Of a stretch of DNA of 64,000 bases, positions 10,698 through 20,421 are shown in pieces. Location: NCBI RefSeq assembly GCF_014836535.1, contig NZ_JACSQP010000002.1:1-64000 (forward strand). Direction: 5' to 3'. The stretch is from Microbacterium pullorum. Lineage in GTDB: Bacteria > Actinomycetota > Actinomycetes > Actinomycetales > Microbacteriaceae. A program made the translations under genes and the position numbers. The notes below the pieces were generated by a model. That model had not been told where the DNA came from. It worked only from the letters and a program-made list of their open reading frames with translations, and made no database searches. How positions within the stretch are numbered: the first letter of the stretch is position 1; each line of letters opens with the position of its first letter.

Positions 10698-10987
10698 CAC
10701 CGGCGTACTCCTTGCGGGCGACACCGCGCGTCGCCCGGCGAAATCTCGTGCGGTGCCGCTGTCATCTCGCTGTGACGTGCGGCTCGCGAACTCTCACTGG
10801 GTCTGCAGCCGGCTCATCGGCGGGCTGCACTGGGCGTTCATCGCCCGAAGTCTTCGGCGATGCGGTCGCGGCGCGGCCGCGGGTGCATCAGGCACCATTA
10901 TCGCACTTCCGGCGCGTTCTGTGTTTCCGGCTTGGTGGGAGGTTGCTGCGTCAAGGGATCGCGCGGTCGCAATGGCATAATCCGGGC
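10698..10987. promoter_or_regulatory. Divergent rne / VKOR upstream region with long rne leader
   Basis: This 290-bp gap has no gene. GATAAT on the minus strand (10902-10897) is the best -10 for rne and would give a leader of about 190 nt. The leader contains a hairpin with TGCAGCC (10804-10810) and GGCTGCA (10823-10829). RNase E is known to autoregulate through its leader in Escherichia coli; whether it does here is open. Confidence 0.4.
10976..10981 (+). promoter_or_regulatory. -10 box for a leaderless VKOR transcript
   Basis: CATAAT followed by 6 nt and the ATG at 10988. No Shine-Dalgarno sequence precedes the gene. Confidence 0.55.
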
Positions 10988-11563
10988 ATGCCCGAAAGCC
11001 GTTCCGAACGCCCCACCATCCTCGCCGTCTGGCTCGTGATCGCCGGTGTCATCGGCTGGTGGGCGGCCTTCTCGCTCACGATGGAGCGCTTGCATCTGCT
11101 GGCCGAGCCCGATGCGACGGCGGCGTGCGACTTCAGCCTGCTGGTGCAGTGCACAGCGAACCTGGAGTCCGCTCAGGGCAGTGTCTTCGGGTTTCCCAAC
11201 CCGATCCTCGGGTTGACCGGGTGGGCCGCGCCCGTCGTCGTCGGGCTGGCGATTCTGGCGGGGGCACGGTTCGCGCGCTGGTTCTGGTGGTGCTTCTGGG
11301 CCGGCACCGTCTTCGCGTTCGGCTTCGTGCTGTGGCTCATCGGGCAGAGCGTCTTCGCGCTCGGGACCCTGTGCCCGTGGTGCATGGTGACCTGGGCGGT
11401 CACGATCCCGACGTTCTACGCCGTGACGGTGCAGACGCTGCGTGTCTCCGGCGTCCGCTGGGCCCACCGCCTGGCCGTGTGGGTCCCGCTGGCGGCGATC
11501 GTGACATACGTCGTGATCGCTGTCATCGCCCAGCTGAACCTGAACTGGCTGGCCCAGCTCTGA
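10988..11563 (+). CDS. Vitamin K epoxide reductase (VKOR) family membrane protein
   Basis: Bacterial VKOR reoxidises a periplasmic or cell-surface thiol oxidase using quinone, supporting disulfide formation outside the membrane. The 191 residues have about five membrane segments, the redox pair CPWC in LGTLCPWCMVTWAV, and the loop cysteines in ATAACDFSLLVQCTANLESAQGSVFGFPNPILG, matching the family Cys-Cys relay. No DsbA-like partner gene or fused thioredoxin domain is present here, so the partner must be encoded elsewhere. The ATG at 10988 lies 6 nt after CATAAT, so the gene is probably leaderless. Confidence 0.92.
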   Translation: MPESRSERPTILAVWLVIAGVIGWWAAFSLTMERLHLLAEPDATAACDFSLLVQCTANLESAQGSVFGFPNPILGLTGWAAPVVVGLAILAGARFARWFWWCFWAGTVFAFGFVLWLIGQSVFALGTLCPWCMVTWAVTIPTFYAVTVQTLRVSGVRWAHRLAVWVPLAAIVTYVVIAVIAQLNLNWLAQL

Positions 11564-11603
11564 CGCCGAGTGAGCATTCGGCGTGGCGAATGCTCACTCG
11601 GCG
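11564..11603. terminator. Bidirectional hairpin between VKOR and ndk
   Basis: CGCCGAGTGAGCATTCG (11564-11580) and CGAATGCTCACTCGGCG (11587-11603) form a perfect 17-bp stem with a 6-nt loop directly after the VKOR stop and just before the ndk stop. It has no U-tract. Its GCCGAGTGAGC core recurs at the end of gatB. Confidence 0.75.
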
Positions 11604-11610
11604 CGGGGAG

Positions 11611-12024
11611 TCAGAACCAGATGGCCAGCTCGCGCGCGGCGGACTCGGGGCTGTCCGAGCCGTGCACCAGGTTCTGCTGCACGGCGACGCCCCAGTCGCG
11701 GCCGAAGTCGCCGCGGATCGTGCCGGGAGCGGCGGTGGTGGGGTCGGTCGTGCCGGCGAGCGAGCGGAAGCCCTCGATCACACGGTTGCCCGCGAGGCGG
11801 ATCGCCACGGACGGGCCCGACATCATGAATTCCACCAGCGGCTCGTAGAACGGCTTGCCGGCGTGCTCGGCGTAGTGCTGCTCGAGCCGCTCGCGGTCGG
11901 GCTCGACCAGGCGCAGGTCGACGAGCGAGTAGCCCTTCGCCTCGATGCGGGCGAGGATCGTGCCGGTCAGCCCCCGCGCGACGCCGTCAGGCTTGACCAG
12001 GACGAGGGTTTCTTCGGTGGGCAT
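11611..12024 (-). CDS. ndk: Nucleoside-diphosphate kinase
   Basis: Ndk transfers the gamma-phosphate of ATP to nucleoside diphosphates by way of a phosphohistidine. The 137 residues contain ETLVLVKPDGVARGLTG, the substrate loop, GTIRGDFG, and the catalytic histidine in NLVHGSDSPESA. The start at 12024 matches the family N-terminus. It lies 1 bp after the DUF4233 gene and is the last gene of the ileS-folC-DUF4233-ndk series, an arrangement common in actinobacteria. Confidence 0.97.
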   Translation of the reverse strand: MPTEETLVLVKPDGVARGLTGTILARIEAKGYSLVDLRLVEPDRERLEQHYAEHAGKPFYEPLVEFMMSGPSVAIRLAGNRVIEGFRSLAGTTDPTTAAPGTIRGDFGRDWGVAVQQNLVHGSDSPESAARELAIWF

Positions 12025-12025
12025 G

Positions 12026-12439
12026 TCAGTCTCCGTTTCGCTGTTCGGCCTCGGCTGCCAGACGCGCGTTGCGCCGGTCGAGCGAGGCACCTTTGATGGT
12101 CGCATAGGCCCACATCGCGCCGAAGATGAGGGCGACGAGGGCCAGCGCCGGCACGAAGATCGCGCCGGCGACGATGGTGAGCTGCAGCACCCAGCCGAAC
12201 ACGATGGCCCAGCTGTGGCGCACGAGACCGGCGGTGAGCATCATCAGCACCGCGATGACGCTGCCGGCGACGACCCCCCACCACGGCTCGATGCCCGCGG
12301 GGAGCGCCTGCACGCCGAAGATCGTGAGCCCCGCGAGGAACGCGACGATCGACTCGAACACGAGCACGATGGATGCCAGCGACTCCTGGGCGCCGCGCGC
12401 GCGGCGCGGCCGACGTGCGGCGGTCTGGCGTGCACTCAC
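12026..12439 (-). CDS. DUF4233 domain-containing membrane protein
   Basis: A 137-residue protein typical of the DUF4233 family found between folC and ndk in actinobacteria. After a basic N-terminus ([30 protein letters not shown]) it has about four membrane helices (VAFLAGLTIFGVQAL, VVAGSVIAVLMMLTAGL, WAIVFGWVLQLTIVAGAIF, ALALVALIFGAMWAYATIKG). Function is unknown. The GTG start is fixed by a GTGA overlap with the folC stop. The same frame stays open far upstream inside folC, but that part is a frame shadow. Confidence 0.88.
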   Translation of the reverse strand: MSARQTAARRPRRARGAQESLASIVLVFESIVAFLAGLTIFGVQALPAGIEPWWGVVAGSVIAVLMMLTAGLVRHSWAIVFGWVLQLTIVAGAIFVPALALVALIFGAMWAYATIKGASLDRRNARLAAEAEQRNGD

Positions 12440-13788
12440 GCGCTCCACCCGCTCTTCCAGTCCTCTTCGGATGCGACGGTCATCGCTTCGCCCGCCAGCA
12501 CCACGCTGCCGGCGATGATGACGGCGCGACGTTCCGATGCCGCAGCCCACTCCCGCGCGGCCGATGCCGCGTCGGCGACGTCGGGGTGCACGCTCACCGC
12601 GGCGCCGAGCGCTTCGGCGAGGTCGGCGATGGCATCCGGGTCGGTCGCACGGTCGGACTGCGGCGCGGTGGCGAACACATGCGCCGCGAGCGGGGCGAGC
12701 TCGGCCACGACACCGGAGACGTCCTTGTCGGCGAGGGCGCCGAGCACGACGCCCCATTCGTCGAAGTCGAACGCGTCGCGCAGCGCCTGCGCGAGGGCAC
12801 GGGCCCCGTGGGGGTTGTGCGCCCCGTCGACGATCACCGTGGGGGCGATGCCGATGAGCTGGAGGCGTCCGGGCGAGGTCGCCTCGCCGAGGCCCTCGGT
12901 GAGCACGTCTGCCGCCAGCGGCTGCGTCGCGGCGCCCAGAAGCGACTCGACCGCTGCGATGGCCAGCGCGGCGTTGTACGCCTGGTGCGCGCCGTACAGC
13001 GGCAGGTAGAGGTCGCTGTACTGCGCCGCGAGGCCGCGCACCGCGATCAGCTGCCCGCCGACGGCCATGCGGTCCTCGGCGACGGCGAACCCGTCGCCCT
13101 CGAAGGCGATCGTGGCGTCGTTGGCGGCGGCCGCAACGCGCAGCACCCGTTCGGCGGCGGCATCCTGCCGCGCCGAGACGACGGCCGCGCCCGGCTTGAT
13201 GATGCCCGACTTGACCTCGGCGATCTCGGCGATCGTGCCACCCAGCCGGTCGGCGTGGTCGAGGTCGATGGGGGCGAACACCGCGACGTCGCCGTCGGCG
13301 GTGTTGGTGGAGTCCCACGACCCGCCCATGCCCACCTCGATCACGGCGACGTCGACGGGGGCGTCGGAGAACGCGACGAATGCGAGGGCGGTCAGCAGCT
13401 CGAAGAAGGTCAGCGGCTCTTCCCCCGCTGCCGTCAGCTCGGCGTCGACGAGTTCGACGAACGGTGCGACCTCGTCCCACGCGTCGGCGACAGCGGCGTC
13501 GGCGATGGGCTCGCCGTCGATCACGATCCGTTCGGTGAACCGTTCGAGATGCGGGCTCGTGAACATGCCGGTGCGCAGCCCATGGGCGCGCACCAGACTC
13601 TCGATGATCCGGCTCGTCGACGTCTTGCCGTTGGTGCCGGTCACGTGCACGACACGGTAGTTGCGCTGCGGGTCGCCGAGGTACTCCAGCAGCCGTGCGG
13701 TGCGCTCCTTGCGCGGCTGCACCCAGCGCTCGCCCGCACGGGCGAGCAAGGTCTCGTAGACGGCGTCGGCCCTGCGACGGTCGTTCAT
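12436..13788 (-). CDS. folC: Bifunctional folylpolyglutamate synthase / dihydrofolate synthase
   Basis: FolC adds L-glutamate to dihydropteroate and then to tetrahydrofolates in an ATP-dependent Mur-ligase-type reaction. The 450 residues contain the P-loop [17 protein letters not shown], the family's [14 protein letters not shown], and the Mg-binding and substrate stretch [13 protein letters not shown]...[16 protein letters not shown]; the C-terminal ligase domain has [15 protein letters not shown]. The ATG at 13788 overlaps the ileS stop (ATGA), suggesting coupling. Confidence 0.94.
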   Translation of the reverse strand: MNDRRRADAVYETLLARAGERWVQPRKERTARLLEYLGDPQRNYRVVHVTGTNGKTSTSRIIESLVRAHGLRTGMFTSPHLERFTERIVIDGEPIADAAVADAWDEVAPFVELVDAELTAAGEEPLTFFELLTALAFVAFSDAPVDVAVIEVGMGGSWDSTNTADGDVAVFAPIDLDHADRLGGTIAEIAEVKSGIIKPGAAVVSARQDAAAERVLRVAAAANDATIAFEGDGFAVAEDRMAVGGQLIAVRGLAAQYSDLYLPLYGAHQAYNAALAIAAVESLLGAATQPLAADVLTEGLGEATSPGRLQLIGIAPTVIVDGAHNPHGARALAQALRDAFDFDEWGVVLGALADKDVSGVVAELAPLAAHVFATAPQSDRATDPDAIADLAEALGAAVSVHPDVADAASAAREWAAASERRAVIIAGSVVLAGEAMTVASEEDWKSGWSA

Positions 13789-16700
13789 GCGTTCACCCGG
13801 CTCACCGCGACGTGGAAGCCGCCCTGGTTCGTGTACGTGCCCGCCGGCACGTACCCGACGTGATCGGGGGTGTCGCCGAAGACATCCGGATGCCACTGTT
13901 CATCCGGTCCCGGCGGCACCTCGATGTCGCGCCCCGCCACACGGGCGGCGAGGTCGACGGCCAGGGTCTCCCCCGCGACGTCCGCGGCGTCGATGCCCGC
14001 CTCGAGCGACGACGCGTCGTCGGCCGATTCGAACAGCAGCTGCAGGCGGATGCGGTCGCTCACGTCGAATCCGGCCGCCTTGCGCGTGTCCTGCACGGCA
14101 CGCACGACGTCGCGCGCGAAGCCCTCGGCCTCGAGCTCGGGGGTGGTCGTGGTGGACAGCAGCACGAATCCGGTGCCCGGCAGCAGTGACAGCGCCTCGC
14201 CGTCGGGGCGGCCGCTGGTCTCCAGCACCAGGTCGTACTCCCCCGGCTCCAGCGCGACGCCGCCCGCGGTGACGACGCCGTCGGTCTCGGACCAATCGCC
14301 GGCCTTGGCCGCCTGGATCACCTGCTGCACCTGCTTGCCGAGCCGCGGGCCCGCGGCGCGCGCGTTGACCGACAGGCGGTGCGTGATGCCGTACTCCGCA
14401 CCGGTGTCCTCACGCAAATCGACCAGCTCGACTGCCTTGACGTTCAGCTCGTCGCGCAGGATGTCGTCGAACTGCCCGAGGGCGGCGGCATCGGGCACCA
14501 CCACGGTCAGCAGCGGCAGCGGCAGACGCACGCGCTTGCCCTCGCGTTTGCGCAGCGCGTTGGCGACGCTGGTGACCTCACGCACGGCATCCATCGCGGT
14601 GCGGATGTCGTCGGCGGCGGGGAACAGGTCGGCGTCCGGCCAGTCCTCCAGGTGCACGCTGCGCCCGCCGGTGAGTCCCTGCCAGATCTTCTCGGAAACG
14701 AGCGGGATGAGGGGGGCTGCGACCCGGGTGAGGGTCTCCAGCACGGTGTAGAGGGTGTCGAACGCCTCGCGGCTGCTCGGGTCGTCGGTCACCCCTGCCC
14801 AGAACCGGTCGCGCGAGCGACGGATGTACCAGTTGGTGAGCGCCTCGACGAAGTCGCGCAGCTTCGCGGCCGCCGTCGTGGAGTCGAGCGCGTCGAGCTC
14901 CGTCGCGACGTCGCGCACCAGGTCGCCGGTGAGGGCGAGGATGTACCGGTCGAGCACGTTCGTCGAGTCGGTGCGCCACGATGCCTCGTAGCCTGTCCCG
15001 CCGGTCCCGGCACCCGCGGCGTTGGCGTAGGTGGCGAAGAAGTACCAGGCGTTCCACAGCGGCAGCAGGAACTCACGGACGCCGGCGCGGATGCCCTCTT
15101 CGGTGACGATGAGGTTGCCGCCGCGCAGCACGGAGCTGGCCATGAGGAACCAGCGCATCGCGTCGGAGCCGTCCCGGTCGAACACCTCGGATACGTCGGG
15201 GTAGTTGCGCAGCGACTTCGACATCTTCAGCCCGTCGCTGCCCAGCACGATGCCGTGGCAGGCCACGCCCGTGAACGCGGGCCGGTCGAACAGCGCGCCC
15301 GAGAGCACGTGCATGACGTAGAACCAGCCGCGGGTCTGACCGATGTACTCGACGATGAAGTCCGCCGGGGCGTGCTCGTCGAACCACTCGCGGTTCTCGA
15401 ACGGGTAGTGCACCTGGGCATACGGCATCGAGCCGGAGTCGAACCACACGTCGAAGACGTCCTCGATGCGGCGCATGGTGGACTGCCCGGTGGGGTCGTC
15501 GGGGTTCGGCCGGGTGAGCTCGTCGATGTAGGGGCGGTGCAGGTCGACCTCGCCGTCGGAGTTGCGCGGCAGCCGCCCGAAGTCGCGCTCGATCTCCTCG
15601 AGCGAGCCGTAGACGTCTACGCGCGGGTAGGTGGGGTCGTCGCTGCGCCACACCGGGATGGGCGAACCCCAGTAGCGGTTGCGGCTGATCGACCAGTCAC
15701 GTGCGCCCTCGAGCCACTTGCCGAACTGGCCGTGCTTGACGTTCTCGGGCGCCCACGTGATCTGCTCGTTGAGTTCGATCAGGCGGTCCTTGATCGCCGT
15801 GACCCGCACGAACCAGCTGGAGACGGCCTTGTAGATGAGGGGGTTGCGGCACCGCCAGCAGTGCGGGTACGAGTGCTCGTAGCTCGCCTCGCGCACGAGG
15901 CGGCCTTCGGTCTTGAGCAGGCGGATGAGCGGGCGGTTGGCATCCATCCACAGCTCGCCGGCGACGTCGGTGACGTGGGGCAGGAAGCGTCCCCCGTCGT
16001 CGAGGCTCATGATGAGCGGGATGCCGGCGGCATCGGTGATGCGCTGGTCGTCCTCGCCGTAGGCGGGCGCCTGGTGCACGATGCCGGTGCCGTCGCTCGT
16101 GGTGACGTAGTCATCGACGAGGATGCGCCACGCGTTCTCGGTGCCCCACACCTCGGCGTCGGCGTAATAGTCGAACAGTCGGTCGTAGTGCACGTCGGCG
16201 AGGTCCGCGCCGCGCACCGTCTGCTGCACGGCTTCGCGTGCGGCCTCGACGCTGTCGTAGCCGAGATCCTTCGCATAGCCGGCGAGCAGGTCCTCGGCCA
16301 GCAGGTACCGGTGCGACTCGCCCTCGGCACGGTCCTCGTGCACGTCGGCGGCGCCGAGCGGGCCGCCGGGCACGACGACGTAGGTGATGTCGGGACCGAC
16401 CGCGAGGGCGAGGTTGGTCGGCAGGGTCCAGGGGGTCGTCGTCCACGCGAGGGCCCGCACCGCGGTGAGCCCCATGGCCTCGGCCTTCGTGCCGACGAGC
16501 GGGAAGGTGACGGTCACCGACGGGTCCTGACGCATCTTGTAGACGTCGTCGTCCATGCGCAGCTCGTGGTTGGACAGCGGCGTCTCATCGCGCCAGCAGT
16601 AGGGCAGCACGCGGTGCCCCTCGTACGCGAGGTCCTTCTCGTAGAGTTCCTTGAACGCCCACAGCACCGACTCCATGAAGCCGGTGTCGAGAGTCTTGTA

Positions 16701-17192
16701 GCCGCGCTCGAAATCGACCCAGCGCGCCTGGCGGGTGACGTAGTCCTCCCACTCGTGCGTGTACTCCAGCACCGAAGAACGGGCCTTCGCGTTGAACGCG
16801 TCGATGCCCATCTGCTCGATCTGGCTCTTCTCGGTGATGCCGAGCTGCTTCATCGCCTCGAGCTCGGCGGGCAGCCCGTGCGTGTCCCAGCCGAAGACAC
16901 GGTCGACCTTCTTGCCGCGCATCGTCTGGAAGCGGGGGAAGAGGTCCTTGGCATAACCGGTGAGCAGGTGGCCGTAGTGCGGCAGGCCGTTCGCGAACGG
17001 CGGGCCGTCGTAGAACACCCACTCCGGTGCGCCCTCACGCTGTGCGATCGACGCACGGAAGGTGTCGTCGGCCTCCCAGAAGGCCAGCACTTCGCGCTCG
17101 ATGTCGGGCAGGCGCGGACTCGGCACGACGCCCGGGGTCAGGCCGAACGCGGCGCCGTCGCCTGAGCTTGTCGAAGGTCGGGGGTAGGTCAT
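13785..17192 (-). CDS. ileS: Isoleucyl-tRNA synthetase
   Basis: IleRS charges tRNA-Ile and edits misactivated valine. The 1135-residue protein is a class I enzyme with the HIGH-type motif in [20 protein letters not shown] and the KMSKS loop in [17 protein letters not shown]; the CP1 editing domain lies between them, and the anticodon-binding domain and a long C-terminal domain follow. Length and the PHYGH variant resemble the eukaryote-like IleRS class, often linked to reduced mupirocin sensitivity; this class call is my inference. The ATG at 17192 follows GGAG by 4 nt, and expression is controlled by the T-box leader upstream. Confidence 0.96.
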   Translation of the reverse strand: MTYPRPSTSSGDGAAFGLTPGVVPSPRLPDIEREVLAFWEADDTFRASIAQREGAPEWVFYDGPPFANGLPHYGHLLTGYAKDLFPRFQTMRGKKVDRVFGWDTHGLPAELEAMKQLGITEKSQIEQMGIDAFNAKARSSVLEYTHEWEDYVTRQARWVDFERGYKTLDTGFMESVLWAFKELYEKDLAYEGHRVLPYCWRDETPLSNHELRMDDDVYKMRQDPSVTVTFPLVGTKAEAMGLTAVRALAWTTTPWTLPTNLALAVGPDITYVVVPGGPLGAADVHEDRAEGESHRYLLAEDLLAGYAKDLGYDSVEAAREAVQQTVRGADLADVHYDRLFDYYADAEVWGTENAWRILVDDYVTTSDGTGIVHQAPAYGEDDQRITDAAGIPLIMSLDDGGRFLPHVTDVAGELWMDANRPLIRLLKTEGRLVREASYEHSYPHCWRCRNPLIYKAVSSWFVRVTAIKDRLIELNEQITWAPENVKHGQFGKWLEGARDWSISRNRYWGSPIPVWRSDDPTYPRVDVYGSLEEIERDFGRLPRNSDGEVDLHRPYIDELTRPNPDDPTGQSTMRRIEDVFDVWFDSGSMPYAQVHYPFENREWFDEHAPADFIVEYIGQTRGWFYVMHVLSGALFDRPAFTGVACHGIVLGSDGLKMSKSLRNYPDVSEVFDRDGSDAMRWFLMASSVLRGGNLIVTEEGIRAGVREFLLPLWNAWYFFATYANAAGAGTGGTGYEASWRTDSTNVLDRYILALTGDLVRDVATELDALDSTTAAAKLRDFVEALTNWYIRRSRDRFWAGVTDDPSSREAFDTLYTVLETLTRVAAPLIPLVSEKIWQGLTGGRSVHLEDWPDADLFPAADDIRTAMDAVREVTSVANALRKREGKRVRLPLPLLTVVVPDAAALGQFDDILRDELNVKAVELVDLREDTGAEYGITHRLSVNARAAGPRLGKQVQQVIQAAKAGDWSETDGVVTAGGVALEPGEYDLVLETSGRPDGEALSLLPGTGFVLLSTTTTPELEAEGFARDVVRAVQDTRKAAGFDVSDRIRLQLLFESADDASSLEAGIDAADVAGETLAVDLAARVAGRDIEVPPGPDEQWHPDVFGDTPDHVGYVPAGTYTNQGGFHVAVSRVNA

Positions 17193-17380
17193 GTCACTCC
17201 AGCAGGTTGCGATGCGTCCTGCGAGGACGACCCTTCGGGCCGCGGTACCACCCCGCGTGGCCCCGGCGAACCGTGGACCCTCTCTCACTGCGGCTGTGAC
17301 GGGCCTGACCCGCTCGGTTCTACTGACGGTTTCCCGCGTTCTTCCGAGAGCTCCCCGGTGATGTCCGGATCGATGCTGAT
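17193..17380 (-). promoter_or_regulatory. T-box riboswitch leader of ileS
   Basis: The minus-strand leader carries the invariant T-box core GGGGTGGTACCGCG (17254-17241). Stem I contains the specifier codon ATC (17362-17360) in the context GGACATCACCGG, followed by GGAAGAACG and AGTAGAACCG, which match actinobacterial ileS T-boxes as I remember them. After the T-box comes a short hairpin (GTCCT CGC AGGAC) and then the ileS Shine-Dalgarno GGAG, with no U-tract. This fits translational control: uncharged tRNA-Ile (GAT anticodon) frees the ribosome-binding site. Confidence 0.9.
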
Positions 17381-17386
17381 CGTCCG

Positions 17387-17392
17387 ATTGTA
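17387..17392 (-). promoter_or_regulatory. Candidate -10 box of ileS
   Basis: TACAAT on the minus strand would start the transcript near 17380, just before the T-box stem I. It is back-to-back with the TAGGCT box of the divergent gene, 8 bp away. Confidence 0.55.
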
Positions 17393-17400
17393 CGCGTACG

Positions 17401-17406
17401 TAGGCT
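17401..17406 (+). promoter_or_regulatory. -10 box for a leaderless pentapeptide-protein transcript
   Basis: TAGGCT lies 7 nt before the ATG at 17414, so transcription should start at the start codon. Confidence 0.6.
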
Positions 17407-17413
17407 CGGATGC

Positions 17414-18073
17414 ATGTCTGCACGCCAGGTCCGTCCTCTTCCGCCCCGATCAGCCGCGCCTGACCTTCCGGCGCGACTGACGCCGGTCACGGCTCTGGAG
17501 CGCCGCGCCGACCTCACGCAGTCACGAATCGAGGGGCTCTGCGGTGAGGTGGATGCCGCGCACTCGCGGTTCGTCGAATGCGTTCTCGCGCTGTCGCCGC
17601 TGGAGCGATTCGATCTCACCGGAGCGACCCTCATCGATGTCGAGATCGAGAATCTGCGGGCGACGACCCTCGCCGCCGTCAGCGGCACGTGGCGCTCGGT
17701 GCGCATCACGGGAGGCCGCATCGGCACGCTGGACCTGTCGCGCGCGCAGCTGGATGCCGTGGAGATCCGCGGTGCCCGCGTCGATTACCTCTCCCTCGGG
17801 CAGGCGACCGCCGCCGACATCCTGATCGCCGACTGCGTGCTCGGCACGCTCGACATGCCCGCGGCGCGGCTGGAGCGCGTGCGGTTCGAGGGATGTCGCG
17901 CCGACGACGTCGATACCCGTGAGCTGCGGGCATCTCACCTCGACCTCCGAGGACTCGAAGCGCTCGGCTTCACCGACCTGCAGACGCTGCGCGGCGCCAC
18001 CCTGGCACCCCACCAGGTCGCCGCGCTCGCGGAGTCGTTCGCCGCCGCGCTGGGCATCGACGTGCGCGACTGA
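17414..18073 (+). CDS. Pentapeptide-repeat-like protein
   Basis: The 219-residue protein has successive five-residue rungs of the A(D/N)LxX type through residues about 55-185: [91 protein letters not shown]. Such rungs build a right-handed quadrilateral beta-helix. Some family members mimic DNA and bind gyrase, but nothing here shows the target. It is divergent from ileS and probably leaderless. Confidence 0.82.
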   Translation: MSARQVRPLPPRSAAPDLPARLTPVTALERRADLTQSRIEGLCGEVDAAHSRFVECVLALSPLERFDLTGATLIDVEIENLRATTLAAVSGTWRSVRITGGRIGTLDLSRAQLDAVEIRGARVDYLSLGQATAADILIADCVLGTLDMPAARLERVRFEGCRADDVDTRELRASHLDLRGLEALGFTDLQTLRGATLAPHQVAALAESFAAALGIDVRD

Positions 18074-18082
18074 TTTCGCCCC

Positions 18083-19612
18083 TCACCGCCCTGCGGCGAG
18101 CAGCTCCCGCGTGAATGGATGCCGCGGCGAGGCGAACACCTCCGCCACCGCGCCCTGTTCGACGACGGCACCGTCCTGCATCACGAGCACGTCGTCGGCG
18201 ATGGCGGCGATCACGTCGAGGTCGTGCGACACGAAGACCATCGCGAGTCCGCGTCTGGCCTGCAGCCGCCGCAACAGCGCCAGCACGCGTTCGCGCACCG
18301 TGGGATCCAGCGCCGACACCGGTTCGTCGAGCACGAGCACGTCGGGGTCCACGGCCAGGGCCCGGGCGATGGCGGCGCGCTGGCGCTGGCCACCCGAGAT
18401 CTGGGACGGGCGGCGACGCGCGAGCGCGGCATCCAGCCCCACTTCCGCCAGCAGATCGGCGGCCCGGGCGCGGCGCTGTGCGCGCGGCACGCCGCCGGCG
18501 GCGAGAGCCTCACGCACGGATCGGCCGATGCTCCAGCGCGGATCGAGAGCGCCGAGCGGGTTCTGGTGCACGAGCTGCACGCGTCGGCGCAGCGCCGGTT
18601 CGTCACGATGCGACCAGGTCGCGCCGTCGATGCTCACCGTGCCCGTGTCGGGCTTCTCGATGCCGACGATCATGCGGGCGAGCGTCGTCTTCCCCGATCC
18701 CGACTCCCCCACGATGCCCAGCGTGCACCCGCGGCCGAGGTCGAAGGAGACCTCCTGTACGGCGGGGCGGTCGAACGACTTCGACAGTGCGCGCGCGGAG
18801 ACGAGCGGCGTCTCGCGGCCCCCGTCGCAGCCGTGCACGCCCGGCACGTGCCGAGACGCGGCGAGCATCTCACGCGTGTGCGGATGCTGCGGCGCATCGA
18901 ACACCTCGGCTGTCGTGCCCTCCTCGATGAAGACGCCGCCGCGCATCACGGCCACGCGGTCGGCGACGCGGCGGACCGCGGCGAAGTCGTGACTGACGAA
19001 GACGACGGCGGTGCCGCGGTCGGCGATCGCGCGCAGCAGGTCGAGCACACGTGCCTGCACCGTGGCGTCCAGCGCCGTCGTCGGCTCATCGGCGATGAGC
19101 ACCGCAGGCTTCCCCGCCAGCGCCGAGGCGATCAGGGCCCGCTGGCGCAGTCCGCCGGACAGCTCGTGCGGGTACTGCCGTGCCCGGCGGGCCGGGTCGG
19201 GCATGGCGACGTCGGTGAGCAGCGTCTCGACGCGCGCCTGTGTGGTCGCGCGCGGCATCCGCGGCTCGTGGATCACGATGGGCTCGGCAACTTCCGCCCC
19301 GACGCGCCGCAGCGGGTCGAGCGAGACCAGCGCGTCTTGCGAGACCAGCGCGATGCGGGTGCCGCGCAGCTGCCGCCACCCACGCTCGTCGAGGCGCAGC
19401 GCGTCGACGCCGTCGACGGTGAGGGCGTCGGCGGTCATGCGGGCACCGTCGGGAATGAGGCCGAGCAGCGCACGCGCGGTGAGCGACTTGCCCGCCCCCG
19501 ATTCGCCGACGATCGCAAGGCACTCCCCGGGCGCGACGCGCAGCGACACCCCGGCGACCGGGGTCGCCCCACCGATCGAGATGCGCAGCCCCGACACCTG
19601 CACGGCGCTCAC
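18083..19612 (-). CDS. Peptide-type ABC transporter, fused double ATPase
   Basis: The 509-residue protein joins two ATPase domains that are separate subunits (DppD and DppF, or OppD and OppF) in many importers. The first half has Walker A GESGAGKS, signature LSGGLRQRALIASALAG and Walker B VLIADEPTTALD; the second has GESGSGKTT, ISGGQRQRAAIARALA and VLVLDEPVSALD. Substrate is probably a peptide or similar small molecule. The GTG start overlaps the permease stop (GTGA); the open frame continues upstream but only as a shadow of the permease gene. It is the last gene of the four-gene transporter set. Confidence 0.93.
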   Translation of the reverse strand: MSAVQVSGLRISIGGATPVAGVSLRVAPGECLAIVGESGAGKSLTARALLGLIPDGARMTADALTVDGVDALRLDERGWRQLRGTRIALVSQDALVSLDPLRRVGAEVAEPIVIHEPRMPRATTQARVETLLTDVAMPDPARRARQYPHELSGGLRQRALIASALAGKPAVLIADEPTTALDATVQARVLDLLRAIADRGTAVVFVSHDFAAVRRVADRVAVMRGGVFIEEGTTAEVFDAPQHPHTREMLAASRHVPGVHGCDGGRETPLVSARALSKSFDRPAVQEVSFDLGRGCTLGIVGESGSGKTTLARMIVGIEKPDTGTVSIDGATWSHRDEPALRRRVQLVHQNPLGALDPRWSIGRSVREALAAGGVPRAQRRARAADLLAEVGLDAALARRRPSQISGGQRQRAAIARALAVDPDVLVLDEPVSALDPTVRERVLALLRRLQARRGLAMVFVSHDLDVIAAIADDVLVMQDGAVVEQGAVAEVFASPRHPFTRELLAAGR

Positions 19613-20421
19613 GAGACCCTCCCGTCGGCGCGGGAACGCAGCGTGCGCCCCACGATCGTCGCGGCGACCACGGTGAGGGTGATCGCCGCGCCCGGGAACA
19701 CCGACACCCACCACGCCTGGCCGATCACGTTGCGTCCGCCCGAGAGCATGAGGCCCCATTCCGGGGTGGGCTCGGTGGGGCCGAGGCCGAGGAAGCTGAG
19801 ACCTGCGGCGGCGAGGATGCTGGAACCGATGCCGATGGTGGCGAGCACGCTGAGGGCGCCGACGACGCCCGGCGCGACGTGGCGGACGAAGGCGAGGGGG
19901 GCAGGCACCCCGAGGATGCGGGCGGCCTCGACGTGCTCCGCGGCGCCGAGCGTGCGGGTCTGTGCGCGGGCGAGCCGCACGTACACCGGGACGGCGGCGA
20001 TCGTGACCGCCAGCGCGACGTTCGTGGGGCCCGGACCGAGCACGGCGACCACCACGAGGGCGATGAGGAACTCGGGGAACGCCAGCAGGATGTCGGTGGC
20101 GCGCATCGCGACGGCATCCACCGCCCGCGGCGCGATACCCGCGACCGACCCCACGACGAGGCCGATCGCGAACGCGAGGGCGGTCGCGAGCAGCCCGATC
20201 CCCACCGACCGGGCCGCCCCGTGCACGACGCGGGAGTAGACGTCGCGTCCGCTCTGGTCGGTGCCGAACGGATGCTCGGGCGAGGGGGCCAGCAACGCCT
20301 GGCGCACATCCGTCTGCAGCGGGTCGAGCGGGGTGAACAGCTGCGGCGCGAATGCGGCCACGGCGATCGCCACGAGCACGGCGACCGCAGCGCCCAGCAT
20401 CAGGCGCTGCGCCGGCCTCAT
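19609..20421 (-). CDS. ABC transporter permease, DppC/OppC type
   Basis: The 270-residue inner-membrane subunit starts MRPAQRLMLGAAVAVLVAIAVAAFAPQLFTPLDPLQTD and has the family-specific HPFGTDQSGRDVYSRVVHGAARSVGIG segment, then five further membrane helices. The cytoplasmic EAA loop is EHVEAARILGVPAPLAFVRHVAP. The ATG overlaps the stop of the partner permease (ATGA), which decides the start. Confidence 0.92.
   Translation of the reverse strand: MRPAQRLMLGAAVAVLVAIAVAAFAPQLFTPLDPLQTDVRQALLAPSPEHPFGTDQSGRDVYSRVVHGAARSVGIGLLATALAFAIGLVVGSVAGIAPRAVDAVAMRATDILLAFPEFLIALVVVAVLGPGPTNVALAVTIAAVPVYVRLARAQTRTLGAAEHVEAARILGVPAPLAFVRHVAPGVVGALSVLATIGIGSSILAAAGLSFLGLGPTEPTPEWGLMLSGGRNVIGQAWWVSVFPGAAITLTVVAATIVGRTLRSRADGRVS

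Noticed and set aside
12026-13480. Apparent 484-residue fusion of the DUF4233 protein with an Arg-rich N-terminal part
   Set aside because: The N-terminal part is the wrong frame of folC; the GTGA overlap at 12436-12439 gives a normal-length DUF4233 protein.
14379-17165. Open frame of 928 codons on the plus strand opposite ileS
   Set aside because: It is antisense to a fully recognisable ileS; its Val/Gly/Arg/Asp-rich composition is typical of GC-rich frame shadows and shows no domain.
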